Shown piece by piece: positions 21,307 through 30,028 of a stretch of DNA of 45,948 nt (its first letter is position 1; each line of letters starts with the position of its first letter). This stretch comes from a virus. The notes below the pieces were generated by a model that searched no databases, had not been told where the DNA came from, and saw only the letters and a program-made list of their open reading frames with translations. Position numbers and translations under genes: made by a program. The DNA is taken from IMG/VR virus record IMGVR_UViG_3300020200_000052, positions 1 to 45,948 of that record. One strand, written 5' to 3'.

Positions 21307-22342
21307 CTTTTTTAAATGGTTTTGTATATGGTGGGTATAATATTTTCCATATTATACTTTTATATTCTTTACCGTCCAACATATTAAATAATATTGATGG
21401 GTGGTTATATCTTTTTGCTAATTCAGCAAACTCGCGTCGGTTACATTCTTTTTGATGTGCCTCAAAATAAGTGTTTCGTATTTTATTGAATATCCATTGA
21501 TATTCCTTCTCAATATTTTCATAACGAACCACAAAATCTTTAACAGTTTCTTTCACCCAACTGTTAAACTCATCAGGTACTTTTTCAAGTAACTCATCAA
21601 ATGATTTATCTTCTTTAAGGTATTCCCAAATATCTCTACTTGACACATTGGTTAAAATTTTATGTAATCGAACATACTCCTCAAATTTAATTTTCATTCT
21701 AAAATTTGATGGGTAAAATCTTACAACAAAACCTTCACTGTTTGATGTATTAAGTTTCTTATATGTGTCAAATGTTTCTTTATTGAAAGTTACCATTGTG
21801 CTTCCAACAACGTCTTCTTCCAAAATACCTGATGAATTAAAAATTGCACATGCGGTGTACCAGTTCAATTCACCTTCAGGGGTTGTTACAGAAAGGAATG
21901 TGATTTTTTCACAATTATAATTTACAACAATTCTATTCTCAGGATAAATAATTTCACATAGGTATGTAACCTCTTTTACAAAATTATTTAAATTGTATTT
22001 TGATTTTAAAATTTCAAAACCACGGATAGACTGTTCAGAAGTAAATGAACCTCTTGTTGACATAATCCATTCCCCATCGTAAAAGAATAGAATACCAAGA
22101 GAACCATCCATTTTATCTTGAATGTGAACATATTCACTGTCCCATGGAATTAAGTCCTTATCAATAACTTCCTCATAGTTAAAGAACTTACCAAACGGTT
22201 CTGCAATTACATCGCCTTTTGAATTGGTAACGAGTCCACGACATTGCATAGTAATATCATCCCACAAAGATTCGTATTGTACTCTTGGGGTATAATTCCA
22301 TATGCACAAATCTTTTGTGGGGTGAGTTTGTTTTATTAACAA
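21296..22342 (-). CDS. RNA ligase, T4 Rnl1-like
   Basis: The 348-residue protein has nucleotidyltransferase motifs: the adenylated lysine in DKMDGSLG (Lys77), an upstream CRGLVTNSKGDVIAEPFGKFFNYEE block typical of T4 RNA ligase 1, CEIIYPENRIV (motif III), EGFVVRF (motif IV) and RMKIKF (motif V). It joins 5'-phosphate and 3'-OH RNA ends using ATP. The visible start is TTG; protein-like sequence (VRLQKYHEDG) extends in frame to about 22375 without an ATG, so a non-standard start is possible. It is in one operon with the kinase and cREC genes. Confidence 0.85.
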   Translation of the reverse strand: MLIKQTHPTKDLCIWNYTPRVQYESLWDDITMQCRGLVTNSKGDVIAEPFGKFFNYEEVIDKDLIPWDSEYVHIQDKMDGSLGILFFYDGEWIMSTRGSFTSEQSIRGFEILKSKYNLNNFVKEVTYLCEIIYPENRIVVNYNCEKITFLSVTTPEGELNWYTACAIFNSSGILEEDVVGSTMVTFNKETFDTYKKLNTSNSEGFVVRFYPSNFRMKIKFEEYVRLHKILTNVSSRDIWEYLKEDKSFDELLEKVPDEFNSWVKETVKDFVVRYENIEKEYQWIFNKIRNTYFEAHQKECNRREFAELAKRYNHPSILFNMLDGKEYKSIIWKILYPPYTKPFKKDEI

Positions 22343-22374
22343 ACCATCCTCATGGTATTTTTGTAACCTAACTA

Positions 22375-22788
22375 TCAGAGTTTTACTTCAAAACGATTTT
22401 TCATAATCTCTAATTTGTCAGAGGGTACTCCGTGGACATTTTCACCACCGTGTCTGTTTTCAACAACAATAGTGTGAATTCGATATCCGTATCTTTTCGC
22501 CATTTCAAAATATGGTTCCATTTCCCATTCTTGGGTAAACGTATTTGACACAACAACTCTTACGACGCTATTCATCATCAAATTTGCACACCTTTGTTGG
22601 CAGTCGTTATGAGCTTCCCTTAATTTTATTGGGTCAAAATTGTAGTTACCTTCCTTGTCTGTAAAGAAATCATCCGCCGACAATGGTTTCATTGGATTAT
22701 TTGGGGTATAAAGAATGACCTCACCTAAAGTGGATTTACCCGAGCCGGGTAAACCCCTAACTAATATCAAATCTTTTGTATATTCCAT
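22375..22788 (-). CDS. P-loop polynucleotide kinase-like protein
   Basis: The 137-residue protein begins with a strand and Walker A motif (ILVRGLPGSGKST, residues 8-20). LSADDFF follows, then RVVVSNTFTQEWEM and a C-terminal VPSDKLEIMKNRF. This matches the AAA_33/polynucleotide-kinase group (T4 Pnk kinase domain, N4BP2-like). It should phosphorylate a 5'-OH end. Followed directly by an RNA ligase gene, it is most likely the end-healing enzyme of an RNA repair pathway. A host-type promoter lies upstream. Confidence 0.82.
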   Translation of the reverse strand: MEYTKDLILVRGLPGSGKSTLGEVILYTPNNPMKPLSADDFFTDKEGNYNFDPIKLREAHNDCQQRCANLMMNSVVRVVVSNTFTQEWEMEPYFEMAKRYGYRIHTIVVENRHGGENVHGVPSDKLEIMKNRFEVKL

Positions 22789-22806
22789 GGTAAAATAGAT
22801 TTATCG

Positions 22807-22838
22807 CAAATATAAATAATAATTTTTAGAATACCAAA
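22807..22838 (-). promoter_or_regulatory. Bacteroidota-type promoter (TTTG-N20-TATATTTG)
   Basis: On the - strand, TTTG (22838-22835), 20 bases, then TATATTTG (22814-22807), 18 bases before the kinase ATG. It fits the -33/-7 consensus and would drive the RNA-repair operon early. Confidence 0.6.
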
Positions 22839-22846
22839 AAAATAAA

Positions 22847-22872
22847 AACCCCCAACAGAGAGTCGGGGGTTT
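22847..22872 (-). terminator. Terminator of the clpC-like gene
   Basis: AACCCCC/GGGGGTT hairpin, followed on the - strand by TTTATTTTTTT. It lies between the clpC-like gene and the kinase promoter. Confidence 0.75.
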
Positions 22873-22882
22873 GTGGTCATTT

Positions 22883-22936
22883 TGTGGTTTCAACACCACA
22901 GACTATAAAACGAAAGGAAATCGGCAAAGATATCCT
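22883..22936 (+). ncRNA. Second copy of a structured RNA motif
   Basis: The hairpin TGTGGT/ACCACA (22883-22900) is followed by AGACTATAAAACGAAAGGA (22900-22918), TCGGCAAAG (22921-22929) and a closing TATCCT. The two sequence blocks also occur at 12120-12137 and 12151-12159, with one base inserted or deleted in the first. No ORF. The transcribed strand is not certain; on the - strand it would be in the 3' end of the clpC-like transcript. Confidence 0.4.
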
Positions 22937-22979
22937 GTGTGAATATAAATATATATGTTTTTTTAAAAAGTATGAATAT

Positions 22980-24998
22980 TTACACCCTTTTTTTAAAAAT
23001 TTTTATTTCACCGTCTTTAAATTTTAAATTAATGGAATCATTCTCCTTAATTTCGCCTTTTAAGATTGAATCACTTAAATAATCTTCACACATATTTTGG
23101 ATGATTCTTTTAACTGGTCTTGCACCAAAATCTTCTTGAATATTAAGTTCCGATATTCTCTCCACAATTGTCTTATCAAAAGAAACTTTATAATTTTTTT
23201 CTTTTAATCTAACAGACAACTTATTTAATTCAATTTCAATAATCTTTTTAATTACATCTTTATCTAACGAATTAAAACTGATTATGTCGTCTACTCGATT
23301 CAAAAACTCAGGGTTAAAGTGTTGTTTTAATGATTTTTGAACGATTGATTTTTTAACCTCAAAGTTTTGTGATTCTGAAGATGATGAACTAAAACCAACA
23401 CCCTTACCAAATTCAGATACTTTTTTTGCACCAATATTGGATGTCATGATTACTATAGTGTTTGTAAAGTTTACTTTTCTTCCAAACGAATCGGTTAAAT
23501 GTCCTTCATCCAAAATTTGAAGTAAGATATTGAAAACGTCTTTGTGTGCTTTTTCAACCTCATCGAACAATACCACAGAAAATGGATTATTTTTAATCTT
23601 CTCAGTAAGTTGGCCTCCTTCATCATAACCAACATAACCTGGAGGTGAACCAATTAATTTTGCCACGTTGTGTTTTTCCATGTATTCACTCATATCAACA
23701 CGAATTACTTTTTCGGAGTCTCCGAAAAGTAGTTCAGCAATCGATTTTGCGAGATATGTTTTACCAACACCAGTTGAACCTAAAAATATAAAAGAACCTA
23801 TTGGTTTATTTGTATCTTTAATACCAACCCTATTTCTTCTAATTGATTTGGAAATTATTGAAATAGCCTCGTCTTGACCAATTACTTTAGATTTTAATTT
23901 TTCTTCTAAGTTCAAAAGATTTGCGGTCTCTGTATCATCAATCTTAGAGAGAGGTACACCTGTAATTTGTGAAATCATTTCATATACATCTGCAACCGTT
24001 ACGGGTGTTTTATTGTCTTTTTGTTTGTCTAACCACTTCTTTTTTTCATCATTTAATTTACTCAGTAATTTTCTTTCTTCATCTCTTAATTTAGCCGCTT
24101 GTTCATAGTTTTGACTTTTTACAACTTCTATCTTCCTATTTTTTAAATCATCAGATTCCTTTTTTAGTTTTTCAATAATCTCAGGAATTTTGGTATTTAT
24201 TTTTTTTTCTGAACCCAATTCATCCATCACGTCAATTGCTTTATCGGGAAACTGACGGTCTGTGATAAATCTTGATGACAAATTCACGATAGTTTCAAAA
24301 ACCTCCGGTTCATAAAATACTTTGTGAAAATTTTGATATGAATCTTTTAAATTTTTTAAAATTTGAACTGTTTCTTCCTTACTTGGTTCTTTCAAAATTA
24401 TTTTTTGAAATCTTCTAACTAATGCACCATCTTTCTCGATGTGTTTTTTAAATTCATCAAATGTTGTCGCCCCAATACATTGAATTTCTCCTCGAGCTAA
24501 TGCGGGTTTCATAATATTAGCGGCGTCCATTGACCCGCTAGCGTTGCCAGCACCAACCATTGTGTGTATTTCATCAATAAACACAATTACATTAGGTTCA
24601 TTCTGTATTTCGTTTAGAACTGCTTTAATACGTTCTTCAAACTGACCTCTGTATTTTGTACCAGCCACCAAAGATGTTAAATCTAATGATACAACTCGTT
24701 TGTCTAAAAGATTTGATGGACAATCTCCTTTTACAATCATCTGAGCGAGTTTCTCAACTAAAGCCGATTTACCCACACCCGCGTCACCAATTATCACTAC
24801 GTTGTTTTTCTTTTTTCTAGATAATATCTGTGCAATTCTTTTAACCTCACCATCTCTCCCAATTATTGGGTCAATTTTACCCTCTTCTACCATTTTGTTT
24901 AAATCCCTTGAAAAGTTATCAAGGATAGGGGTGGTTGAACCCTTTCTTGTTTTCTTTGGGTTGGTTGTGTTTCCTTCTTCGAAAAAATCTACTGACAT
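22980..24998 (-). CDS. ClpC-like Hsp100 unfoldase lacking the N domain
   Basis: The 672-residue protein has two AAA+ modules: Walker A GDAGVGKSA (71-79) with Walker B VIVFIDEIH, and Walker A GSTGVGKTY (407-415) with VVLFDEVEKAH. A UVR-like motif (YEQAAKLRDEERKL, 298-311) between them is a ClpC trait. The usual N-terminal Clp repeat domain (about 140 residues) is absent, replaced by a short polar leader. A VGF tripeptide (534-536) sits in the loop where ClpC and ClpA dock on ClpP. It should unfold proteins, perhaps for the host ClpP. It is a single gene with a promoter-like upstream region. Confidence 0.9.
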   Translation of the reverse strand: MSVDFFEEGNTTNPKKTRKGSTTPILDNFSRDLNKMVEEGKIDPIIGRDGEVKRIAQILSRKKKNNVVIIGDAGVGKSALVEKLAQMIVKGDCPSNLLDKRVVSLDLTSLVAGTKYRGQFEERIKAVLNEIQNEPNVIVFIDEIHTMVGAGNASGSMDAANIMKPALARGEIQCIGATTFDEFKKHIEKDGALVRRFQKIILKEPSKEETVQILKNLKDSYQNFHKVFYEPEVFETIVNLSSRFITDRQFPDKAIDVMDELGSEKKINTKIPEIIEKLKKESDDLKNRKIEVVKSQNYEQAAKLRDEERKLLSKLNDEKKKWLDKQKDNKTPVTVADVYEMISQITGVPLSKIDDTETANLLNLEEKLKSKVIGQDEAISIISKSIRRNRVGIKDTNKPIGSFIFLGSTGVGKTYLAKSIAELLFGDSEKVIRVDMSEYMEKHNVAKLIGSPPGYVGYDEGGQLTEKIKNNPFSVVLFDEVEKAHKDVFNILLQILDEGHLTDSFGRKVNFTNTIVIMTSNIGAKKVSEFGKGVGFSSSSSESQNFEVKKSIVQKSLKQHFNPEFLNRVDDIISFNSLDKDVIKKIIEIELNKLSVRLKEKNYKVSFDKTIVERISELNIQEDFGARPVKRIIQNMCEDYLSDSILKGEIKENDSINLKFKDGEIKIFKKRV

Positions 24999-25014
24999 AC
25001 GAAATAATTTTCTT

Positions 25015-25046
25015 TAAGTATACAAAAAGAATCCCGTAAAAACAAA
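25015..25046 (-). promoter_or_regulatory. Partial Bacteroidota-type promoter for clpC-like gene
   Basis: On the - strand, TTTG (25046-25043), then 20 bases, then TATACTTA (25022-25015). The -7 element differs from TAnnTTTG at two places. It lies 16 bases before the ATG. Confidence 0.35.
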
Positions 25047-25108
25047 TGTTGACTCCGAGAAGTTGTTTTTAGGAATACCTGTTTCCACAAACATAAATAA
25101 AAAATGAC

Positions 25109-25128
25109 ACCCCTACAAGGGGTTTTTT
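25109..25128 (+). terminator. Short terminator-like hairpin
   Basis: ACCCC/GGGGT followed by six Ts. No + strand gene ends here, so it may end a small RNA transcribed from near 25040, or insulate the next gene. Confidence 0.5.
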
Positions 25129-25170
25129 ATTTGATATTTATTATGTATACTAATATCTAAAAAAAAAATT

Positions 25171-25416
25171 ATGTCAATTATTTTAGAAAAAACAGAAGGT
25201 AACATTACAGAGGTTGTGGTTTCATCATCAAATCTGAATCGAGCGATTTATAATTCCTCTGAAAACCATTTATCGATTGAATTTAATAATGGTTCTATTT
25301 ATGAATATGAAAATGTGCCACTAGAGATTTTTGAAAATTTTAAAAAATCAGAATCTCAAGGTAAATTTTTTAATTCGAATATATCGAGAACGTATAAATA
25401 TAAAAAAATCAAATGA
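25171..25416 (+). CDS. KTSC domain protein
   Basis: The 81-residue protein has the KTSC pattern: SSNLNRAIYN, LSIEFNNGSIYEYENVP, FENFKKSESQGKFFNSNI and a closing Y-K-Y. The domain is found in phage and bacterial proteins, often alone, with no proven biochemical role. The stop overlaps the next start. TATTTATTA (25135) lies 27 bases upstream. Confidence 0.8.
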   Translation: MSIILEKTEGNITEVVVSSSNLNRAIYNSSENHLSIEFNNGSIYEYENVPLEIFENFKKSESQGKFFNSNISRTYKYKKIK

Positions 25417-26201
25417 GTGTAATTGACGAAATAATTGAAGACATGGAAAAGAACAAAGAGATTGTAAAATCTTTTGTTCCAAAGGATTCATTGCCTAACG
25501 ATATCTTTGATATTAATAATGGTAAATCTGTTTTAAATTCAGAAGTTCGAAAAAAAATGTTAGAAATAACAGAAGAATTTATCGACTTTGTTGGGGTTAA
25601 TTTTTTCATCTATGATATTATTTTTATTGGTTCATTAGCAAACTATAATTGGTCTGAATATTCAGACGTTGATATCCACATATTAATTGATTATGACGAA
25701 TTTGATGAATCAGAGTCTAAAGATTTAGTTGTTTATCACCAAATCGTACAAGAATTTTTTGATGTAAAACGAAGATTGTGGAACGAGACCACCGATATTA
25801 AAATTAAAGGATATGAAGTGGAGATGTATGTTCAAGACGTGGATGACAAGTATTTTGCAACAGGTGTTTACTCGGTTTTGAATAATGATTGGGTTATTGA
25901 ACCTAAAAAATTTGAATCAGCTTTTGAAATCGATGAGAAGAAAATTTTAGAAAAATCCGAGGAATACGCAAAAGAAGTAGAACGTTTAGAAGATTTAAAC
26001 AATAAAGGTCGAGATGTTTCAAAAGAAATAAAAACCCTAAAAGACAAGCTAAAAAAATTCAGACAATCAGGATTAGAAAAAGGAGGTGAATATTCCTATG
26101 AAAATTTAACCTTCAAATTATTAAGAAGAAATGGATTTATCGAAAAACTTTTTAATATCAAAAGTTCAATACGAAATAAAAAATTGTCCTTACCGCAATA
26201 G
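25413..26201 (+). CDS. Nucleotidyltransferase-fold protein
   Basis: The 262-residue protein has the polymerase-beta-type signature FIGSLANYNWSEYSDVDIHILID: Gly73-Ser74, then Asp85 and Asp87, which bind metal and nucleotide. A charged coiled-coil segment (about 175-215) and a basic tail follow. It could add nucleotides to RNA or protein, as tRNA- or antitoxin-type enzymes do, but the substrate is not shown. It is coupled to the KTSC gene and lies ahead of the head genes. Confidence 0.75.
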   Translation: MSVIDEIIEDMEKNKEIVKSFVPKDSLPNDIFDINNGKSVLNSEVRKKMLEITEEFIDFVGVNFFIYDIIFIGSLANYNWSEYSDVDIHILIDYDEFDESESKDLVVYHQIVQEFFDVKRRLWNETTDIKIKGYEVEMYVQDVDDKYFATGVYSVLNNDWVIEPKKFESAFEIDEKKILEKSEEYAKEVERLEDLNNKGRDVSKEIKTLKDKLKKFRQSGLEKGGEYSYENLTFKLLRRNGFIEKLFNIKSSIRNKKLSLPQ

Positions 26202-26230
26202 AAACAGTAAATTTTTTATCTATATGCATG

Positions 26231-26238
26231 TATTTATA
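26231..26238 (+). promoter_or_regulatory. TATTTATA motif upstream of head operon
   Basis: The exact octamer, 37 bases before the ATG at 26276; the following genes up to 29982 are packed without gaps. Confidence 0.4.
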
Positions 26239-26275
26239 GGATACAAGAATAATATAATTATCAACATTTAAAGCA

Positions 26276-27337
26276 ATGGCAGATTTAAAACCATTAGGAA
26301 GCGAAAAACTTAACGGAGACGACAAACTAAGACGTATCCTCGAGTTGACCTATTACGGTAATGATAAAAAATCATCTACCCCTAACCAATCACCAGTATC
26401 TAAAACTGAATATCTTTCTGAATCCGTAAGTGGTTTCAGATTTGGTATTGTAAGAGAAAAAGATGGATACTACGTTAAAAAAGGTTTAAACGAAAATTCA
26501 TTAGACTACATCGGTGGTCTATTCATGAAAAATAAAAATAAATTTAATTCATATGCGGAAGCACTAAAAAGATTAGAGTTATTATCTGGACGTGAATTAA
26601 ATGAAGCAACTAAGTACGTTTTAAAACAAAAACCAACTTCAGAACCCGCTAACGAAGCTCCTGTTTCATCACCAGAAATGGGTGAGGTTCCGCCAGCTCC
26701 CGTAGCTCCTGAGGGTGACGTACCACCATCACCTGAAATGGGTGGTGATGTCCCAATGGCTCCCGAAAGTGATGTCCCAATGGCTCCCGAAAGTAATACT
26801 CCAATGGCACCTGAAGGGGACGAAATGGGTGATGATTTACCATCTGATGAATCAGGTAAACCATCTGACTATATGACTGAAATCCAAAAATTTGCAGGAA
26901 AATTAGGACAAGAACTAAGAGACCAAAAAGATAAAATGGAAAGTGACGATATCAAATATGTCCTTAACATGGTTATTTCGGCAGTAGATTTAGATAAGTT
27001 GGAGGATGATGATATCGAAGAGATTGGTAAAAAATTCGATAGGGATATTGAGGATGATGTAGAGTTATCTGACGAACCATCTGATGATATGTCTGACGTT
27101 CCTGCTGATGACGATACTACACCAGCTGAACCAACTGCTGACGCTGATTTAGGTGAAATGCACGCAATGGACAAATTGGAAAGTTTTATAAACACACCAA
27201 TGTCAACGGAAGAAGAAATTGATTTATCAAAATACGCTGATTTAGGTGGTGATGATGTTAAGGAAATCGATTTGGACGAAATCAAAAAAGAAATTAACAA
27301 AACAATATCTAATACTTTAGGTAAATACTTTAAGTAA
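26276..27337 (+). CDS. Acidic putative head/core protein
   Basis: The 353-residue protein has a basic N-terminal third with EYLSESVSGFRFG. A Pro/Ala/Glu linker with repeats of the type MAPES/MAPEG (about 140-185) follows, and then a strongly acidic helical C terminus. The charge and the link to terminase and portal genes suggest a prohead core or head-associated protein. I cannot name a family. Confidence 0.65.
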   Translation: MADLKPLGSEKLNGDDKLRRILELTYYGNDKKSSTPNQSPVSKTEYLSESVSGFRFGIVREKDGYYVKKGLNENSLDYIGGLFMKNKNKFNSYAEALKRLELLSGRELNEATKYVLKQKPTSEPANEAPVSSPEMGEVPPAPVAPEGDVPPSPEMGGDVPMAPESDVPMAPESNTPMAPEGDEMGDDLPSDESGKPSDYMTEIQKFAGKLGQELRDQKDKMESDDIKYVLNMVISAVDLDKLEDDDIEEIGKKFDRDIEDDVELSDEPSDDMSDVPADDDTTPAEPTADADLGEMHAMDKLESFINTPMSTEEEIDLSKYADLGGDDVKEIDLDEIKKEINKTISNTLGKYFK

Positions 27338-27338
27338 A

Positions 27339-27740
27339 ATGCGACTTATATATGTCAACGAAATTGGAACCGATTATAAGGGTCAAAAACAGTATGAATT
27401 CATTTTTAGTGAATCAACTGAGATAGACATGGACGAATGGTTTGACATACCCGCATCATCAACATCCACACCAAAATCACCAAACATTGAATATATAGAC
27501 CAAGTTGGTCTACTGAAAGACACCGAAATAGTTTTTGAATTAATACAAAATTCAGACTATTTCGGTGTTATTGATGCTGTAGATGGTATAATTGCTATGG
27601 CGTGGGAAAAATCTAATTTTGATTTAGAAGAAGATAGGTTATTTTTCCGTTTTGGTGAGTCATATGAAAATGTTTCAAAAAAATTAAAAGAAAGGAATAT
27701 CTCCCTTGAAAAAAAATCAATAAAATTCAAAGAATCATGA
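27339..27740 (+). CDS. Hypothetical protein of the head gene cluster
   Basis: The 133-residue protein starts one base after the previous stop and ends in an ATGA overlap with the next gene, so it is part of the late operon. The sequence is acidic and mixed alpha/beta, with no motif I recognise. Confidence 0.65.
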   Translation: MRLIYVNEIGTDYKGQKQYEFIFSESTEIDMDEWFDIPASSTSTPKSPNIEYIDQVGLLKDTEIVFELIQNSDYFGVIDAVDGIIAMAWEKSNFDLEEDRLFFRFGESYENVSKKLKERNISLEKKSIKFKES

Positions 27741-28543
27741 ATAGAAGATTAGTCATTGAAGAATTAATAATGGAAGGGTTTTCAGAGAGAACTCTTTCTC
27801 GTTTAAGTGATAACGAACTTATAACTTTATCTAAAACAGTTCTTAAAGAAGCTGTTATGATTAAAGCGAATAATTTAAAAGATATCGAAGCAGCTAAAGC
27901 CGATGGTAAAACCATTGAAACTTACGAATCTAAAGTATGTCCTAAATGTAAGGACAAAAAACATGGGGGTGTAAATGAAAAATGGGAGGGTGATACCAAG
28001 GTTAAAAAAACCGGTGAACACGCTGGTAAGTCAGTTGTAGAACTAAAAAAAGAACTTAATTCTTTAAAAGAAAAAAGTAAGAAATATCAAGACGAAGGTA
28101 AAAAAGTACCTAAAAAAATTATAGACCAAGAAGCCGAAATAAAATTTGCTATTAGAGCAAAACAAGGTTGGAAGAAAAAAATGAACGAAAGTGTTTCAGA
28201 AGTTGAAGAATGGGTGTTAGATTTGACTGAATCAAAATACAGTAATTTTACATCTAAAAATGACATCATGAATATTATTAGTGAAAAAATGGAAGCGACG
28301 TTTCAACCAATGCCGGCAACAAGAGCGAAAAAAGGTCACAATGGTGTACCTGAGTTTATGACTTATGATGCAATCATGGCTGCAGCCCAACCAGCACCTG
28401 TTGAAACACCAACAGAAACACCAACCAAACCAAAAACACCAACAAGACCACAAGAAGACGAACCGTTTGACCCGTTTGAACCACAACCAGGTCCTGATAC
28501 TAAACCAAAGGCGTTAGCCGAAAAGAAAAAAATTAAAAAATGA
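27737..28543 (+). CDS. Putative head-associated protein
   Basis: The 268-residue protein starts MNRRLVIEELIMEGFSERTLSRL, another amphipathic targeting-like end. It has one CPKC pair near residue 74, a lysine-rich helical middle, a VPEFMTYDAIMAAA segment, and a Pro/Thr-rich tail. It overlaps both neighbours by ATGA. A virion role is inferred from context. Confidence 0.6.
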   Translation: MNRRLVIEELIMEGFSERTLSRLSDNELITLSKTVLKEAVMIKANNLKDIEAAKADGKTIETYESKVCPKCKDKKHGGVNEKWEGDTKVKKTGEHAGKSVVELKKELNSLKEKSKKYQDEGKKVPKKIIDQEAEIKFAIRAKQGWKKKMNESVSEVEEWVLDLTESKYSNFTSKNDIMNIISEKMEATFQPMPATRAKKGHNGVPEFMTYDAIMAAAQPAPVETPTETPTKPKTPTRPQEDEPFDPFEPQPGPDTKPKALAEKKKIKK

Positions 28544-29982
28544 AATTCAAGAAAAAAGATTTAGTATCTTTACTGGAAGATATAAACGAAATGCCAATGG
28601 ATTTTGATTCGGAAGATAGACCGAACATAGACATACAGAGAACTCTTTCTACGGGTGATACTCCACTTAAAAAAGTCCCTCTACCCAAAACGGGTGATGA
28701 ACCAAATAAAAATTTCCAAGAATTATTAGCATCTGAAAGATACAGACAAGTTGTTGCAAGATTGAGGGAACTTACTGGTTCAAACGTTAGATTAACAGAT
28801 GATGAGAGTGGGATAATGCCGTTGGTACAAATGATGATGACTGCACATAATGAAATTGTACAAGCAGAAGAAAATCATAGACCGGAATTGATTGCGTTAG
28901 GTATTAGGTTGGCTGTTGATGAAATTCCTGTTTTAAGTAGAAAGGAAAAATCAACTTTAAGTGAGGGTGATAATGGTGGAATTGAATTCGATAATGGAAT
29001 TTATAAAGTTTTTTATAGATTACCAGATGGTAGTAAAAAGTACAAAATACAATATGATGCAAAACTTGTCGGTCAAGGTCAAGTAAATCCTGAGGGTTTC
29101 AATCGAGAAATGCAACAACAACAAAATATTGACCCTGTTGATGTTGAAAAAGACTTAGCCACTGATTTGGAAAAAATGGATTTTGAAAGAGCTAAAAGAA
29201 GAATGATTAACGCAATGATACAAGGTGTCTCTAAAAAGGGTCACTACATGTATTCGTATGTTGCGGACAAACTTGCTGAAATTACAGGTTCTAACAATTT
29301 GGTTGCTAACTACGGTATTTTAATGTCAATAAATGATACATTATACTGGCAATTAAGTGATAACCAAATGAAAGGTATGATGGGAGGTGCTGGTATGGGT
29401 GGAAAAGAACAAGTAAAACGTAGTACAACACCACCAACAGTTTATGTAGAAGCGGTAAATTTCCCAATTTTAGTGCACGAATTAATTAAAGGTACATATG
29501 AGTTATTTGGTATACAAGGAAGACCAAAAGATGATGAAGGTAAAGAAGACCCAAGATTCGCTGAAATTGAACAATCAGAAGATACGTTAGAAAAAGAGGT
29601 ATGGGATTTAAGATTAGGACCAGCAATTTATGATAGAATCAGACAACAATTCCCTGATGAAATTTTTAATGAAGAAGAATCATATTATCTTCAAAATTAC
29701 CTAGTTACCAGTATCTTTAGATTACCGGCGAAAGAATTTTTAGTATTCACAAAAGAAGTTGTTTCAGGTTCTGGTGAAGGTAAAAGATTGATGGGGGTAC
29801 TACTTCAAGGTATCGGTCAAATGTTAAGAGATAAAAATTACAATGACGCAATTAATAGATTTAACCAAGAATTGGAACGAATCACAGATAAAACAGATGA
29901 TGATGATTTGGGAAACTTCTTGGGTGGTCTTGGTATACGATTAACAGATGACGATGATGACCCACAAGGTCCCATAGTATAA
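28540..29982 (+). CDS. Putative virion structural protein next to terminase
   Basis: The 480-residue protein begins MKFKKKDLVSLLEDINEMP, a charged helix like those of the other head proteins. It has a long conserved-looking helical body (YRQVVARLRELTG, DLRLGPAIYDRIRQQFP) and an Asp-rich C terminus. No enzyme motif. A strong terminator follows. It could be a neck, vertex or core protein; the T4 equivalent is not clear. Confidence 0.65.
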   Translation: MKFKKKDLVSLLEDINEMPMDFDSEDRPNIDIQRTLSTGDTPLKKVPLPKTGDEPNKNFQELLASERYRQVVARLRELTGSNVRLTDDESGIMPLVQMMMTAHNEIVQAEENHRPELIALGIRLAVDEIPVLSRKEKSTLSEGDNGGIEFDNGIYKVFYRLPDGSKKYKIQYDAKLVGQGQVNPEGFNREMQQQQNIDPVDVEKDLATDLEKMDFERAKRRMINAMIQGVSKKGHYMYSYVADKLAEITGSNNLVANYGILMSINDTLYWQLSDNQMKGMMGGAGMGGKEQVKRSTTPPTVYVEAVNFPILVHELIKGTYELFGIQGRPKDDEGKEDPRFAEIEQSEDTLEKEVWDLRLGPAIYDRIRQQFPDEIFNEEESYYLQNYLVTSIFRLPAKEFLVFTKEVVSGSGEGKRLMGVLLQGIGQMLRDKNYNDAINRFNQELERITDKTDDDDLGNFLGGLGIRLTDDDDDPQGPIV

Positions 29983-29989
29983 AAGTTCG

Positions 29990-30012
29990 AAGGGTGGTTT
30001 TTAACCACCCTT
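29990..30012 (+). terminator. Rho-independent terminator
   Basis: A 10-bp stem AAGGGTGGTT/AACCACCCTT with a TTT loop, followed by TTT, 7 bases after the stop. Confidence 0.88.
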
Positions 30013-30017
30013 TTTCA

Positions 30018-30025
30018 TATTTATA
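30018..30025 (+). promoter_or_regulatory. TATTTATA motif upstream of terminase
   Basis: The exact octamer directly after the terminator and only three bases before the terminase ATG; a leaderless or near-leaderless mRNA would result if it is a -10-type element. Confidence 0.4.
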
Positions 30026-30028
30026 TAT

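Noticed and set aside
28232-28486. Cys/Trp-rich minus-strand ORF
   Set aside because: Shadow of the Pro/Thr-rich tail of the 27737-28543 gene; no start signals or independent context.
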